Part shown: positions 40,229-50,999 of the stretch, piece after piece | Layout of the letters: every line of letters starts with the position of its first letter | How positions within the stretch are numbered: the stretch's first letter is position 1 | Assembly: GCA_963210315.1 (NCBI GenBank) | Contig: OY723284.1 | Location: forward strand, 1,550,001-1,614,000 | Direction of reading: 5' to 3' | Source: Rhynchopus euleeides | Lineage: Eukaryota > Euglenozoa > Diplonemea > Diplonemida > Diplonemidae | Length of the DNA stretch: 64,000 bases | The notes under the pieces: model-generated | What the model was told of the DNA's origin: nothing | Seen by the model: the letters and a program-made list of their open reading frames with translations, nothing else | Database searches by the model: none | Made by a program: the position numbers and the translations under genes

Positions 40229-41644
40229 GGGGGCTGCACTGAATCAACCATGTAATGTTGGTGTGGGCACTGCAATCCGATCTGTCACTCAAGAAGACTA
40301 CGCGATAATAATCCAAACAACAAAAACAGGGGGGTGGCCGATATGTGGTGACCAGCCCTTCTCCAGGAAGCAACGGTGTGTGCTCCGATTAGGCGCTTCG
40401 TGTTTGTTCTCTCTGACAGCTGCCCCTTGCTGTGTAGTTTGTTTCCCCACAGCAGGGCTTTCTGCCAGTGCCGAAGATAAAGGAGAGCGGAGCCGGGGTG
40501 AAGGGGGGCAACGCTTTTGGCTGCAAAGCAGAAGCACCCAGCCCTCCGCAGCAAGGCCTTGCTTCTTTTCGTTTTGCCCGGCTTTGTATTTCAAAAACAG
40601 TAGCCCCAAGTTTCACAGTTCCTGCCCCGCCCCCCTTGAGTTATTTTCTTGCTTTTTCCATTTACTCTCGACAGCCAAACCCCCTTGAGTTACTTTCTTC
40701 TGGGCAGAGCAAATCAAAATGTACGCCTTTGTGATGATGCAAAACACACAGCGGTGTGATTTTTTGTGTACACAAAAGTTGCACGTGGGAGGGGGGGGGG
40801 GATGGCGGATGAAAACGTGCTCAACAAAGTGTGACATGTCACGCTTTAAAATTTACCAACAATAGCGCAACACGCGGCTGGCCAAGACGTTCACAGGGTG
40901 GAGTTAGTAGGGATGGGTGCATGCGCTGCGTTGCGAAAGCCTCCGAATCCACTTCTTCGGATTCTGTCGCTTGCACCGCTTGGAGCATGCAGGTCGGGGG
41001 AGATGCCAGGCAGCATGGTGTCTGTTTGCTTCTCCCACACACACACACCCCTGTTTCTTCTCTTCTTTCTGGCCAACCACGAGTGACGGAATCAAAGCGA
41101 CGGCGAAACTGCAAAAAAATAACGAAGGAAATCGTACAAACGAGAGCTCGAAGTGGGTGGGTGGGCGAGGGGTCTCTTTTATGGCCCACCCGCTGCAGTT
41201 CTTTTCAGGGAGATTTGCACCTTTCTGTGTGCAGCCTTCTGTGCTCGACAAAATCAAATACCACATCTGGGGGAGGGGGGGGGGGGGCGAGGGGGGGTGC
41301 ATTTTACTGTTTTCCACCGCAACGAACTTGGTTGCAGGGTTATTTTTTTTTGATTTTTTTGATTCGCCACAAAGAAAATTACGGCTCTCCCCCCCCTCCC
41401 TCGCATGTGATTCGCTCCCCGGGCACAACCGGGACCCCCTCTCATCTCCTTTTATTGCAGGGGCCGTAGGCAACGCTTTCAAGGCCGCCACCCACCCACC
41501 CACCCACCCACCCCCCACCCCCATCCCAACTCTCCCCGACCTTCCTGAATAATGCAGCAGTACGAAGCAGCCCGTCTTCTTTGGGATTCTTATCTTTAGT
41601 TTGCCTTGCTAGTCTTCGCGCTCCACGAGGCAAGAGTGGTGGGT
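40229..41644. other. Intergenic, no gene supported
   Basis: G runs near 40790 and 41275. A partial relative of family B is visible at about 40640-40685 (CTTTTTCCATTTACTCTCGA). No gene is supported. Confidence 0.4.
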
Positions 41645-42509
41645 CAGGCCTGTCGCTAACTTTTCGATTTTGGAGATTTGGTGGGTTGACGCTCCTGTTT
41701 TGGGGGGGGATCAGGGGGGAAAACACTAGGGGTCAAATATTCTCGCGCGCGCTTCGCGCGCGCTCGTGTTGTTGCCAAATTTTCCCATCGGTGGACCACT
41801 AGGTGGGCACGGTGTGAGGCGCTGGGTTCCTTCCGTGGTTCCTCTCCCGCTCGCGCCGTCGGGTGCCAGAGGAAACCAAAAAATGGCTTTCGGGACCATG
41901 ATTTCGACGCTGCCCCCTGATATGTCACGGCCGTCAAAGCGCAAGGACTTGGTTACTAGACGGGCACGCGAGATGGGGGGTCTGGGGGGCAGAGCCCCCC
42001 AGCCGCCGGAGGCCACGGTAGTGAGCATCTGTTCATTGTGGGCGTACAGATTCTGTGTGAGTTGGCTGCTTCCTCCTGAGGCTACTGGAGTGGGTGGATT
42101 CCCTGACCCGGTGGGAATCGAATGACTTGAGTACGAGACATACGCCACAGGGGGGGTCTGGGGGGCGGAGCCCCCCAGCCGCCGGAGGCCACGGTAGTGA
42201 GCATCTGTTCCTGCAAAACCATACTCTCTTCGACGTCGACCCAGTGAAAGTGGGTTGACGCTTGGTCGACGCTTGGTGAGCGTCGACCCAGTGTAACCGG
42301 GCCAACGCTAGGTTAGCGTCGACCCAGTGTAATAAATGGGTTGACGCTTGGTCCAGGCTTGAATGGCAACCCAGTTCCACTAGGTCGACGCTCCAAGCCT
42401 CGACCAAGCGTCAACCCAGTCCACTGGGTCGACGCTGGGTCGACGCTTTTTTATGGGGGGGGAAACCCAAAATCACTGGGTCGACGGTCGACGCTTAGCG
42501 ACATGCCTG
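41645..42509. mobile_element. hAT-like non-autonomous element 3 (865 bp)
   Basis: The termini CAGGCCTGTCGCTAA (41645-41659) and its complement with one mismatch (42495-42509) are flanked by a 9-bp direct repeat GTGGTGGGT (41636-41644 and 42510-42518). The expected hAT duplication is 8 bp, and the ninth base may be chance in G/T-rich flanks. It carries the same two-unit GC-hairpin module as elements 1 and 2 (41974-42031 and 42149-42210). A dense array of GTCGACGCT / GGGTTGACGCT motifs lies at 42225-42490. No transposase is encoded. Confidence 0.82.
42225..42490. repeat. GTCGACCCAGTG / GTTGACGCTTGG motif array
   Basis: At least ten short motifs in both orientations (GTCGACGCTTGG, AGCGTCGACCCAGTG and relatives) fill the right subterminal part of hAT-like element 3. 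A single GGGTTGACGCT is near its left end (about 41683). Such subterminal arrays are usual transposase-binding sites in hAT elements. That role is inferred here. Confidence 0.7.
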
Positions 42510-43029
42510 GTGGTGGGTGGGGGTGGGGTGGGGGGGGGGGGGGGTCCACATCCACAATGTGATTTGTCAGTAGGCGCCTAAGTCTCGGAGTGCCGGAAAG
42601 GCCGCGGCTGTTGGGTTTGGGGGTTTTTTTTGGACTGGTGACTCCTGCTTGAAGACCTCTCGGTTGGTTTGGGGGTCGGTATATATTGTTTCCACCCCAG
42701 ACCCCCTCACGTGAGGGCCGAATTTGCTTCGAAGGCTCCGTGACGGGCCTGCTCCCCTTGCCGACAAGCACGCCTGTGTGGACGCCGGGAGGGGGGGGGG
42801 GACACAGAAATGCGCGCGGCTGCTGGTCTCTGCTGCCCAGGAGCAGGGCGGGTGGATACTCAACACGGATGGCTCCTCCACCCCCCTCCTCCCCTCCCAC
42901 CACGTGCGGCTTTTTGCTTTCCGGTTTCACATGTTTGCGCCCCATCTGGGATAGGTGCTCGCCCTGCCGCAACCACTGTCACAACCCCTGCCACACCATG
43001 CAGGCAATATTTCATCACATATCACTGCC
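42510..43029. other. Upstream region of scramblase paralogue 2
   Basis: G-rich start (42525-42545), then mixed sequence without a supported gene. A possible splice acceptor (CATGCAG) is near 43003. Confidence 0.4.
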
Positions 43030-44100
43030 ATGGCACGCGAGAGCCAGCCGCTGATGAAGGATGCGCCTCAGGGTGGCTACACCGGGCTCGATGGGTCTTC
43101 GTTCTGCGGGTCTGACACAAGGCGGTCGCTGCCAGCGTCTGAGGCAAGGTATTCAATGCCAGCGTCTGACGCAAGGCACTCGCAGCCGCAGCCACTGCGC
43201 CCCCTGTCGCAGCAGTGCCCCCAGCCACCGATGCAGCAGATGGTCTCAGGCCCTGCGGCTGACCTGATATCGCACCTCGGTGGCGTGCAGACGCTTGCGA
43301 TCAAGGAGCGTGTGAACAAGCTGGAGGTGGCTGCGGACCTTGCGGGGTGCTGCTGCATCAACCAGGAGAACACGTATGACGTGTTTGATGCCGTGCAGGG
43401 CTCGAAGCTGATGGAGGTGAAGGAAGAGTCCAGCACCTGCCAGAGGTGCTTCTGCAAGCCGAACCACGCCCACAAGCTCAACTTCAAGGATCCCCACGGT
43501 GAGCACGTGATGACCGTCGACAAGCCCTTCAACTGCTGCAGCTGCTGCCCCGCTTGGCTGGGGTGTTGCCGGTCGGAGTCCATCCTCTACAACGGGACAG
43601 ACGTCGAGCACGAAAGCATGACCATCGGGAAGACTCGCGAGCCCTGCTGCGGCGGCTTCTGCATCCCGAAGACTGAGGTGTTCCAGGGTGTAGGGCTGGA
43701 CGAGTTTGCGGTGATCGAGGGGCCGTGCTGCTGCTTCGGTGGTCTGACGGAAATGTGCTGCGACCAGCCCTTCCAGGTGAAGAACTTCGAGGGCGGCGAG
43801 CTGGCCACCATCGTGAAAGAGCGCCCCGAGAGCGCAGGTCAGGCCCTGGCCGAGCTGGTGTCCGACGCAGACATCTACACCCTGCACTACACCGACCAGG
43901 TCAACCCCAGCCAGAAGGCCGTGCTGCTGTCGTCGCTGCTGCTGCTCGACTACATGTACTTTGAGTCGGGGTCGGCGTTCGAGTGCAACCCCTTCGAACC
44001 CTCCTGCACTGTCACGTGCTGCAACATGTACCTCTGTGGGTCAGTGCTCCCGTGCAAGTGCAAGTGCGGCGCCGGCTCTGGTGATGATGAGAATCACTAG
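43030..44100 (+). CDS. Phospholipid scramblase family protein, paralogue 2
   Basis: The 356-aa frame starts at Met 43030 (context GCCATGG). The N-terminus differs from paralogue 1: it has a short repeat of xRxSLPASEARYSMPASDAR type instead of the Pro/His tail. Both keep the GGYTGLDGS motif. The scramblase domain (about residues 75-340) is the same, with Cys clusters and the C-terminal helix KAVLLSSLLLLDYMYFE. Several stretches of more than 90 bp are identical to paralogue 1 at nucleotide level, including silent sites, which points to a recent duplication or gene conversion. The two genes are in the same orientation, with two transposon-like elements between them. Confidence 0.9.
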   Translation: MARESQPLMKDAPQGGYTGLDGSSFCGSDTRRSLPASEARYSMPASDARHSQPQPLRPLSQQCPQPPMQQMVSGPAADLISHLGGVQTLAIKERVNKLEVAADLAGCCCINQENTYDVFDAVQGSKLMEVKEESSTCQRCFCKPNHAHKLNFKDPHGEHVMTVDKPFNCCSCCPAWLGCCRSESILYNGTDVEHESMTIGKTREPCCGGFCIPKTEVFQGVGLDEFAVIEGPCCCFGGLTEMCCDQPFQVKNFEGGELATIVKERPESAGQALAELVSDADIYTLHYTDQVNPSQKAVLLSSLLLLDYMYFESGSAFECNPFEPSCTVTCCNMYLCGSVLPCKCKCGAGSGDDENH

Positions 44101-44510
44101 ATGCGATAGGGCTGCTGTCAGAAACACTGTTCCACCCATCAGAGCCATCCCCACCTCACCGATGAGTCAAGAAGCAAGAAGTGCCTGCAGTCATACCCAG
44201 CTGGTGCACACCCGAAGCTGTTGCATTCTGTCCCTCTGATCCGTGGAAGTGGAGGCTCCACCCTACCTCCCCCTTTGTATGTTTCATTTCTTCCTTCGGT
44301 TCGGCAAGGCCTCGCCTTGTGTGTCTGAGGGAAATGGTCTATGTTTCTTTTTTCTGCCGCCTTTCCTGCGACCCATTTGCACCACCCACCCCCTTTCTTT
44401 CGTATGTGTGGCTCAAGCGAACATCTCCATGTCGCCAACATGCAGACATCGTTCACCAGTGGAGTTCAACGATGTGAACGATTCCCCCCGCGGTGGGAGA
44501 CTGCAAGGTA

Positions 44511-44575
44511 GGCACATTGCAAGAAGGTGCTGGGAGACTTACTTTTCCATTCACTCTCGATCAAACCCCCGCGGT
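44511..44575. repeat. Family B repeat, partial
   Basis: Shares CATTGCAAGAAGGTGCTGGG and ACTTTTCCATTCACTCTCGA with 46778-46864 and 51728-51814. The left part with GTAGTGACTAC is replaced. Confidence 0.65.
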
Positions 44576-45095
44576 GGTAGTTTTCAGCCCCGATGGGGAC
44601 TGGGGATCACTCAGAGTTTCAATGATCTTAGAATTCTGGATCCCCTTACTACCATCCCCACTTGCCCTCTTTCACTCTGTGTTCGTGTCACTCTAGGGGT
44701 GTTTGCATACCCAGTCCAGAAGACGGGCGTGACCCGTGTTGCTCCCGATCCTATCGGATGCCGTATTGTACCCTTCCCTTAGGGTTGGGTTGCGTTTATG
44801 GGGGTCTTCGCTACGGGGTGATGGTCAGTGCGTTTTGGTGCATTTCCTGTTGAATTCGGTGAAAACTGACGAAGATTGACGAAGGATAACAATGCGTGTG
44901 GGTGTGGGGGGGGGGTGGGGTGGGGTGGTGGCATGCTTTTGCTCTGCGGCTGTGCGTCCAAAAACAGTGCCAATTTGCAGCCAGACCAGCCGAAACTGCG
45001 AGGCACACAGCCACTGCTCACATTTGTCTCACCCTTCCGCATCTCTGAGCGGAACCCAGCCCTTGAGAAAATAAAAGTAAATATAGGCACGCTGG

Positions 45096-45150
45096 GGAAA
45101 TCAGGCTGGGGGGGGGGGGGAACAACAACAAATCACAACAAACCACACCC
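45096..45150. repeat. Fragment of the palindromic TCACAA element
   Basis: AATCAGGCTGGGG, a G run, then AACAACAAATCACAAC match one end of the element at 39716-40228. The other end is absent. Confidence 0.6.
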
Positions 45151-45416
45151 GCAAACCCGTGACGCTCGCATTCTGAACGAACCGGGGTGAGTGGGTGCGG
45201 GTGGGGGAGAAAAACGGCCAACGATCCACGTTGCGTCACAGAACCAGATGCTTTGGTTTCGGAAGACACACCACCCACCCAACCCCACCCCACCCCACGA
45301 AATGTCACGAACCCAGCCTCCTCCGAACGCCCCCCCTGAGAGTGCATCGTTTTGTTGTGTACATTTAACATTGTCATTGCATATCCCCTCCCCACCCATA
45401 ACCCACCAGCCCCACC

Positions 45417-46460
45417 ATGCGCCGTGCCGCTGTGCGCACTGCCACCCACACGGCCGCGCCCCTCTCCCTCTCCGGGCTGCGATCCCCGGGAGTGCAACCA
45501 CCTCTGAGGTGTGCTGTGTTGCCCTCACACCCCCCCCTCCGCAGCCTCTCCTTTGCAGCCCCGCTCGCCGCAAAGGGGCAGCATGCCGCAGGCTGGGGCG
45601 GCACCGGCGCAACTCTGGACTGGACTGAGGCATGGGATGCGACCCTGAGTGGAAGCGGCGACACCCCCGACACCACCCCGCCGGGGGGGTCCCCTGCAGC
45701 CACCCACCCAGCGGTGGCGCGAGCCACCGCCGCAATCCTGCAGGCGGAGATGGGCCTCCGGAGGGGCAGCTCTGCAGAGGAACCGCTTGGTGGGGGTGGC
45801 CTGCATCACCTCCACGACACCCCCTTGGCAGCAGCCCAGCCTGCTCCACCTGCGGAGGCTGTGGGGCAGGCCAGCAGGGCGAAGCCGTTGCGGCGGCGGC
45901 GGAGGCGGAAGGGTGGCGTGCCGCGGATGCGGGAGGCTGTGGTGGTTCACAGGCACGAGCATGTCCACCACCACCACCACCACTTCCACCCCGAGGGGGT
46001 TGCGGAGGCTGTGGCTGCTGCTGCTGCTGCTGCTGTGGGGCAGACCTCCCCGGGGCAACTCCAACAACCCCTGGGCGGGCACCCTGCTGCGCATGTCACT
46101 GCCAACGCGGCGCAGCCGCGGAAAATGGAGGTGCCTTCCCCCGACACAGCTGCGGCAGCTGCTGGGGAGGGTCGGGGGTTGGTCGGGCGAGCGGCTGTTG
46201 GAGGAGGAGGAGGGGGTGCAAAAACCGGCTCAAAAGTGCTGCGCCAGGTCGAGGAGCTCCTCCTGAGGTTCGCAGCAGCGCAGGATGCGGTGTATACCCC
46301 GGAGTTTGAGGGGCTTGTCGCTGGGCTGCATGGGGAGGTGTCCGGCGTGTTGGGGCTGCGTGGTGGTGGTGGTGTTACGCTCTCCCCTGAGGAGCGTGCG
46401 GCAGTGGACAGGCTGGAGAAGGCTTGGGGCGACTACCTCACGGAGGTGTCGCTGGCATGA
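45417..46460 (+). CDS. Basic low-complexity protein, possibly organelle-targeted
   Basis: The 347-aa frame starts in a good context (ACCATGC). The N-terminus (MRRAAVRTATHTAAPLSLSG) is rich in Arg, Ala, Ser and Thr and lacks acidic residues, as in a mitochondrial or plastid presequence. Later parts contain a basic patch (LRRRRRRKGG, about 160-170), a His run (HVHHHHHHFH), an Ala run and a Gly run. The C-terminal 70 residues look folded (VLRQVEELLLRFAAAQDAVY to LEKAWGDYLTEVSL) and helical. I recognise no family. Third-position GC bias matches the other genes, and the frame is clearly longer than neighbours in the other frames, so it is probably real. Confidence 0.5.
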   Translation: MRRAAVRTATHTAAPLSLSGLRSPGVQPPLRCAVLPSHPPLRSLSFAAPLAAKGQHAAGWGGTGATLDWTEAWDATLSGSGDTPDTTPPGGSPAATHPAVARATAAILQAEMGLRRGSSAEEPLGGGGLHHLHDTPLAAAQPAPPAEAVGQASRAKPLRRRRRRKGGVPRMREAVVVHRHEHVHHHHHHFHPEGVAEAVAAAAAAAVGQTSPGQLQQPLGGHPAAHVTANAAQPRKMEVPSPDTAAAAAGEGRGLVGRAAVGGGGGGAKTGSKVLRQVEELLLRFAAAQDAVYTPEFEGLVAGLHGEVSGVLGLRGGGGVTLSPEERAAVDRLEKAWGDYLTEVSLA

Positions 46461-47033
46461 GAGACCACGGTGGCAGTGTTGCGCTCTCCCCCGAGTCCCC
46501 CCTATAGGTTAGAGGCAGACAGGTATTCTCATTTCTCAAATGCTGCGGAGGGGGAGACGGAGAACCACGCCCCGATCACCCCCCTCCCTCCCTCCCCGGT
46601 CTCTCCAGCCCCCCCCCCCCTCTGTTCAGTATATGGTGTCAAGGAGAGACTACGTATTACGGACAGACACCTGGTTGTGTTTTAGTGATACTGTATTGCG
46701 GTCCAACCACCAAGCCACTGACAGACAACTGCTACACACCCTCCCGTTGTGCATTGATCTGCCTTGTACAACATATCTGGTGTAGTGACTACAAAAAGGA
46801 CTAACATTGCGAGAAGGTGCTGGGAGATTTACTTTTCCATTCCCTCTCGACGATCAAACCCCCCCTCTGTTCGTTCTGAAGGATCTGCTCTCTGCCTTGC
46901 TTTCCTCACTCACCCACTCACCCCTTTATGGTCATTTCACCCCGACCCAACGCCCACCCCCTCCCTCGAGACAGGGCCTGCGGTGGAGAGGCGGGGAGGG
47001 TGGGGAAGTGGCAGCAACGCAGATAGATATCAC
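46461..47033. other. Intergenic between the basic protein and POLA2
   Basis: Contains the most complete family B repeat (46778-46864). The POLA2 N-terminus is short for the family, so an unseen 5' exon could lie here. I could not place one. Confidence 0.4.
46778..46864. repeat. Family B repeat, full copy
   Basis: An 87-bp unit opening TGGTGTAGTGACTACAAAAA, which includes the small stem GTAG-TGA-CTAC, and closing TCTCGACGATCAAACCC. It lies about 170 bp upstream of the POLA2 start. The second full copy at 51728-51814 differs at only a few positions. Confidence 0.75.
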
Positions 47034-48587
47034 ATGGCTGTCCCCTTCAAACCGAACAGGAAGCAGCTCGCCCCGCATGAGAGGGCGCTGCTTGCCCCAC
47101 CGGGGCAGCCCGCAGCCGTGGAGGTGCGGGACAGGCTAGGGCCTATCAAGGCATTCATGGGGGATACGCCTGAGGTGCGCAGCGCATACGTCAGCGACTC
47201 GATGCGGAAGAAGGGTCTGCGTATCGCAGGGATCGACGATGCCTTGGGGAGGACGGTCGGGGCTGTGTCTCAGGAGATGCAAAAGTTTGTCGTGAGGGTG
47301 AGGTCGTGCGACATCGAGACGCAGGACACCTTCCGCGTGGAGGGGCTCCGTGAGAAGCACGGCGTGAGCGACGTTGTGTTCGACACAGTATCCGCCGCAC
47401 CCTTCTCGATGTACCCCGGAAAGGTTTTCTGCCTCTCCGGGCACCAGAAGACCCACGGGCAGAGCAGCATAAAGGGCGCCAAGGTGGAAAACCCGACACC
47501 CCTCCCCACGACATGCCAGGCATCCCGCATGGCGGGCATCGATGCCGACCAGCCTTCTGCAAAGCGCGCACGCCAGGCATCCGAGGCGGAGGAGAAGGGC
47601 AGCGAGGTGAAGCCCTTCTCCGTCTGCATCGCTGCAGGCCCTTTCGCGTCGTATGTCTCAAACACCGTGGAGTGCATCAAGCGTGTTGTCGACTTTGCTC
47701 TGCGGAAAGGGGGGATCGGTGCGGTCATCATCGTCGGGCCGCTGTCGAAGGACCGTGGCCCTCTGTCTGCCACCAATGCCGTGGGGGCGCTGGAGGAGGA
47801 TGCGGCTCTGGCGTATCTCCCCGAGGAGCTGGTGCGGGCGTTTCCCGGCAGGGCGTTGCCGAAGATCATCGTGGTGCCGAGCACCGGGGATGTGTTCCAC
47901 GAGGTGGTGTATCCGCAGCCGGCGTATTCGTTTGATGCGGAGGGCGGCCCCGTCGTGGCGGTGACAAATCCCGGTCGGTTTTTCATCAACGGCGTGGACA
48001 TCGCGGTGACCTCGTTGGATGTGTTGCGGTGCATCCGGATGGAGTCCATCACGCACAGCACGGCGATTCCCACCCCCAGCGAGGATCCGAAGGCGGTGAA
48101 GCCTGCGGTGCGTGCGGCGCTGGAGGAGCTGCTTGCGGCTGGGTCGATGTATCCCATCCTGCCCCCGCAGCAGGGCGTGCCCTTGGATGTGTCCGTCGCA
48201 GAGTCGCACCTCGACTTTGGGGAGAGCACCCCCGATGTGCTGCTGCTGCCGTCGATGCAGCCGTTTGCGGATGCCATCGTGTTGGATCCGGAGCAGCCTG
48301 AGGATCGTGTGGTATGATATGCAGTGTGGACCAACGGAAGCTGGAGGGGGGTGCAGTGCAGCAGGGCGGGCTATGTTAGGGCAAAGTTGTTGCGGATACT
48401 CAGCAGCGAGTCATGTTTTGTTGCACCACCCCACCCCACCCCCCTACAGGCCGTCATCAACCCTGGGTACTTCTCCTCCCATTCGGGAGGGGCCCAGATC
48501 GCGACCGTCACCGTCAGCCGCACCAACGCGGAGGAGCCTGTCTGGAAGAGCGTGACAGTCGACTGGCTCTCGCTCGACCAGAAGTAG
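47034..48587 (+). CDS. POLA2: DNA polymerase alpha subunit B
   Basis: Two exons, 47034-48311 and 48450-48587, encode 471 aa. The 138-bp intron is phase 0, GTATGA to TACAG, and splicing joins EQPEDRV to AVINPGYF, which restores the family C-terminus. This is the non-catalytic B subunit of the DNA polymerase alpha-primase complex, which acts in the nucleus at replication initiation. Family features visible are the OB-like region (about 75-150), the calcineurin-like fold with IAAGPFASYVSN and VIIVGPLSKDRGPL, VVPSTGDVFHEVVYPQPAY, and the C-terminal YPILPPQQGVPLDV and PDVLLLPSMQPFADAI. As in other B subunits, phosphoesterase metal ligands are not conserved. The usual N-terminal helical domain of about 100-150 aa is mostly absent, so either it is reduced or a 5' exon is missed. 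The start has context CACATGG. Confidence 0.85.
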
Positions 48588-49352
48588 CGTCTTGTGATAT
48601 CCCCCCCTCGGGATTCGCATCGCGACGGGGGCATTCCACAAAGTAGGCCGGGAAGAGAGGGAATAACGAATAACCTCACCGGAGTTTGCCTTGAGACTCC
48701 GAACCGAGCGTGCTTCCCCCTGGGTATGCTGCAGAGCCCTTAGATAGAGAGGCGAGATGGATAATACACCCAACCTGCCGACCCCTGCCACCTCCTGGCG
48801 CTTTGCCAACGGCTGTACCGTGGTTGTGCCAGAGAGCTCGCTAGGTGCCTGCCACTGAAGTCTCTGTGTCGGGATCACACATCAAGCGATTGGATGTGCT
48901 TTTCAGGCGCTTTTATTCTCTACCGGCAAGGGGGTGGGGGTGATGTGGTGGGGGGGCATTTGAACCGTGGGTGTGCCGCAGTGGATATCGCTTCAAGAGC
49001 AGGGCGCCCCTCGGCTGTGCTCTACCCTACTACGGAAATATTCGCATGCGTGTGTGTGTGTGGTGGGTGTGCCCACGCTGTTGGGCTGTCGCCAAAAGCC
49101 AAATTTAGATGGCCAGCGGCGAAAGGTGAAAGACTTTGAGATGTTATTTATTATTCCATTTATCGCTGCTGTCAGATAGCCCGCACGCACCCCCCGCCAC
49201 CCCACCCCCCACACCCCCCGCCCCCCCTGCCGAATCCCTGCTCCTCTACACCTCCTCCACCCCCACCCCCACCTCACAGGGGAAGCGCCCGGCACCCACC
49301 CTGCCGGGAACGTGCCCCCGCCACCCCCCCACCCCCCCCTGCCCCCACAAAC
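48588..49352. other. Intergenic with one family C repeat
   Basis: A family C relative lies at 48975-49065. A Pro/C-rich stretch (49190-49345) leads directly into the J-protein start. No gene is supported. Confidence 0.45.
48975..49065. repeat. Family C repeat, diverged unit
   Basis: CAGTGGATATCGCTTCAAGA, then CTCGGCTGTGCTCTAC and GCATGCGTGTGTGTGTG follow the same order as other family C units. Confidence 0.5.
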
Positions 49353-50999
49353 ATGACCAACACCTTAGTGTCCGCGAGGGACATCCTGCGGGAGCTGTTG
49401 TTCGACGCGTGGGAGTATGACATGTGGCGAGGCATCCTCCTGAGGCTGGCCGACGGCGCGCGGGGGGTCCTCTCCCACACGGTGCGCGTGATTCTCTACC
49501 GGGGCATGTCCCTGGCAGGCATCGAGCTGTGCGAGTCGCAGGGGGATCCGATGTGGGACTTTGCGATGCACACCTTCTCCCTACCCTGGCTGGAGGCTTA
49601 CTACCTCGACGCGCTCCCCACCACCGCAGCCCTGCGGTGGGTCTTGGGGATGCGGCTCGTCCCCTCCCTTTTCTCCGCCGCGCTCCTGCCTGCGCCCTGC
49701 CAGGCGGAGTCCCGATATTACGTCGAGGCATACCTCACACGCGAGCCTTCCGTTCTGAACGCCTTCCTCTTCACCCTGATGCGCCACGCCCTCCCTGCGC
49801 TGGCCACCGCGATCCACACCGCGGTGACACTCCCCGCGATAAACTACTTCCTCCCGAGGGCCGACATCGGATACCTCGGGGAGTTTCCGCAGAGGCTCCA
49901 CCTCATCCACTGCGCGTTCGACGCATTCGGGACAACCGCGGTGCGTTCCACCGGGGCGGCTGTCGGGGCGTGGGTATTCCGCACAGCATTCGGTTGCAGG
50001 CACGCCCACTATGGGATGCATTGGGGTGGGCTGCTTGCCTACGCAGCCTACTCCACGAGGGTCCTCCGGGCAATGCGGCTTGCAAAGGACGCGGAGATTG
50101 CCTCCATGGGCCCCGGGGGGGTGTCGGGCGAGGAGAATGCACAGCAGGAGCGTGTCACGACACTCTTCGATAGGGCTGTGGATGCGGTGATGCGGTGGGG
50201 GGGTGGCGCGGTGTTCTGGCGTGCGGCAGGGGAGGCGGACACGGAGACACCCGAGGAGAGCTATCAGAACTTTGCGGCGGAGTCGGCGGGGAAGGGGGAG
50301 GAGGCGGAGACGTATTACGAATGCCTCGGGGTGGCGAAGGAGAGCCGGCCGGAGGAGGTGCAGAAGGCGTTCCGAAAGCTCGCCCTGACAAACCACCCCG
50401 ACAGGCTGCACCACCTGTCCAAGGAGGAGAGGGAGGTTTCGGAGGACCGGATGAAGCACATCACGCATGCCTACAACAACCTGAAGGACGAGAGGAAACG
50501 GCGGATCTACGACGCATACCTTGACGACAGGGCTTCGGGGAGGGTCCCGGCTATGCCCAGGAGGCAGTCAAGCGGTTCGTCCGATGCGGGCGATGCCGAA
50601 GGCGGTGCAGCCAGGGCGGAGGAAGGTGGTGGTGGTGATGCAGAAGCGGGTGGCGAGGCAGAGGGTGGTGGTGGTGCGCCGCAGGAGTGGGATGGTTCAT
50701 CCCCTGCAGAGGAGATGGTGGATGCGCTGATCAGGCTGATGCAGACCGAGGAGGCTGCAAAGGTGGGAAGGGCCTGTCAGGCGTGCGCAACGGGGCTGGT
50801 ATGTTGGGGGGGGGAAGGGGGGGTGCCTGTGGGTGGGTGAAAAACAATAAGTTTTGCCGTCAAAAAATGTCTCTCTCCCTTGCTACCTTGGTTCGGCTGA
50901 CACCCACACTTCCCGATGCACCAACAGATGCTCTACGTGTATTCGATGAGTTATTATCAGAGTCTAGCTCACGGCGGAATTCTTCTGAGCATTTCGTGA
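49353..50999 (+). CDS. Membrane J-domain (DnaJ-like) protein
   Basis: Two exons, 49353-50798 and 50928-50999, encode about 505 aa. The intron (129 bp, GTATGT to ACAG, phase 0) is inferred because the unspliced frame runs into a G homopolymer, while the spliced frame ends in a compact hydrophobic tail (MLYVYSMSYYQSLAHGG). Residues about 325-395 are a J-domain with the HPD motif (LTNHPDRLH) and the KDERKRRIYDAYL end. J-domains stimulate Hsp70 ATPase. The N-terminal 240 residues hold several hydrophobic segments (about 45-60, 90-115, 135-160, 195-235), suggesting a multi-pass membrane protein of ER or mitochondria. An acidic Gly/Ala/Glu-rich linker lies between about 400 and 450. Which Hsp70 it serves is unknown. 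Confidence 0.75.

Larger units (their letters stand above)
44101..45416. other. Intergenic, no gene supported
   Basis: Contains a family B repeat (44511-44575) and a fragment of the palindromic TCACAA element (45096-45150). G runs at 44907 and 45108. Confidence 0.45.
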
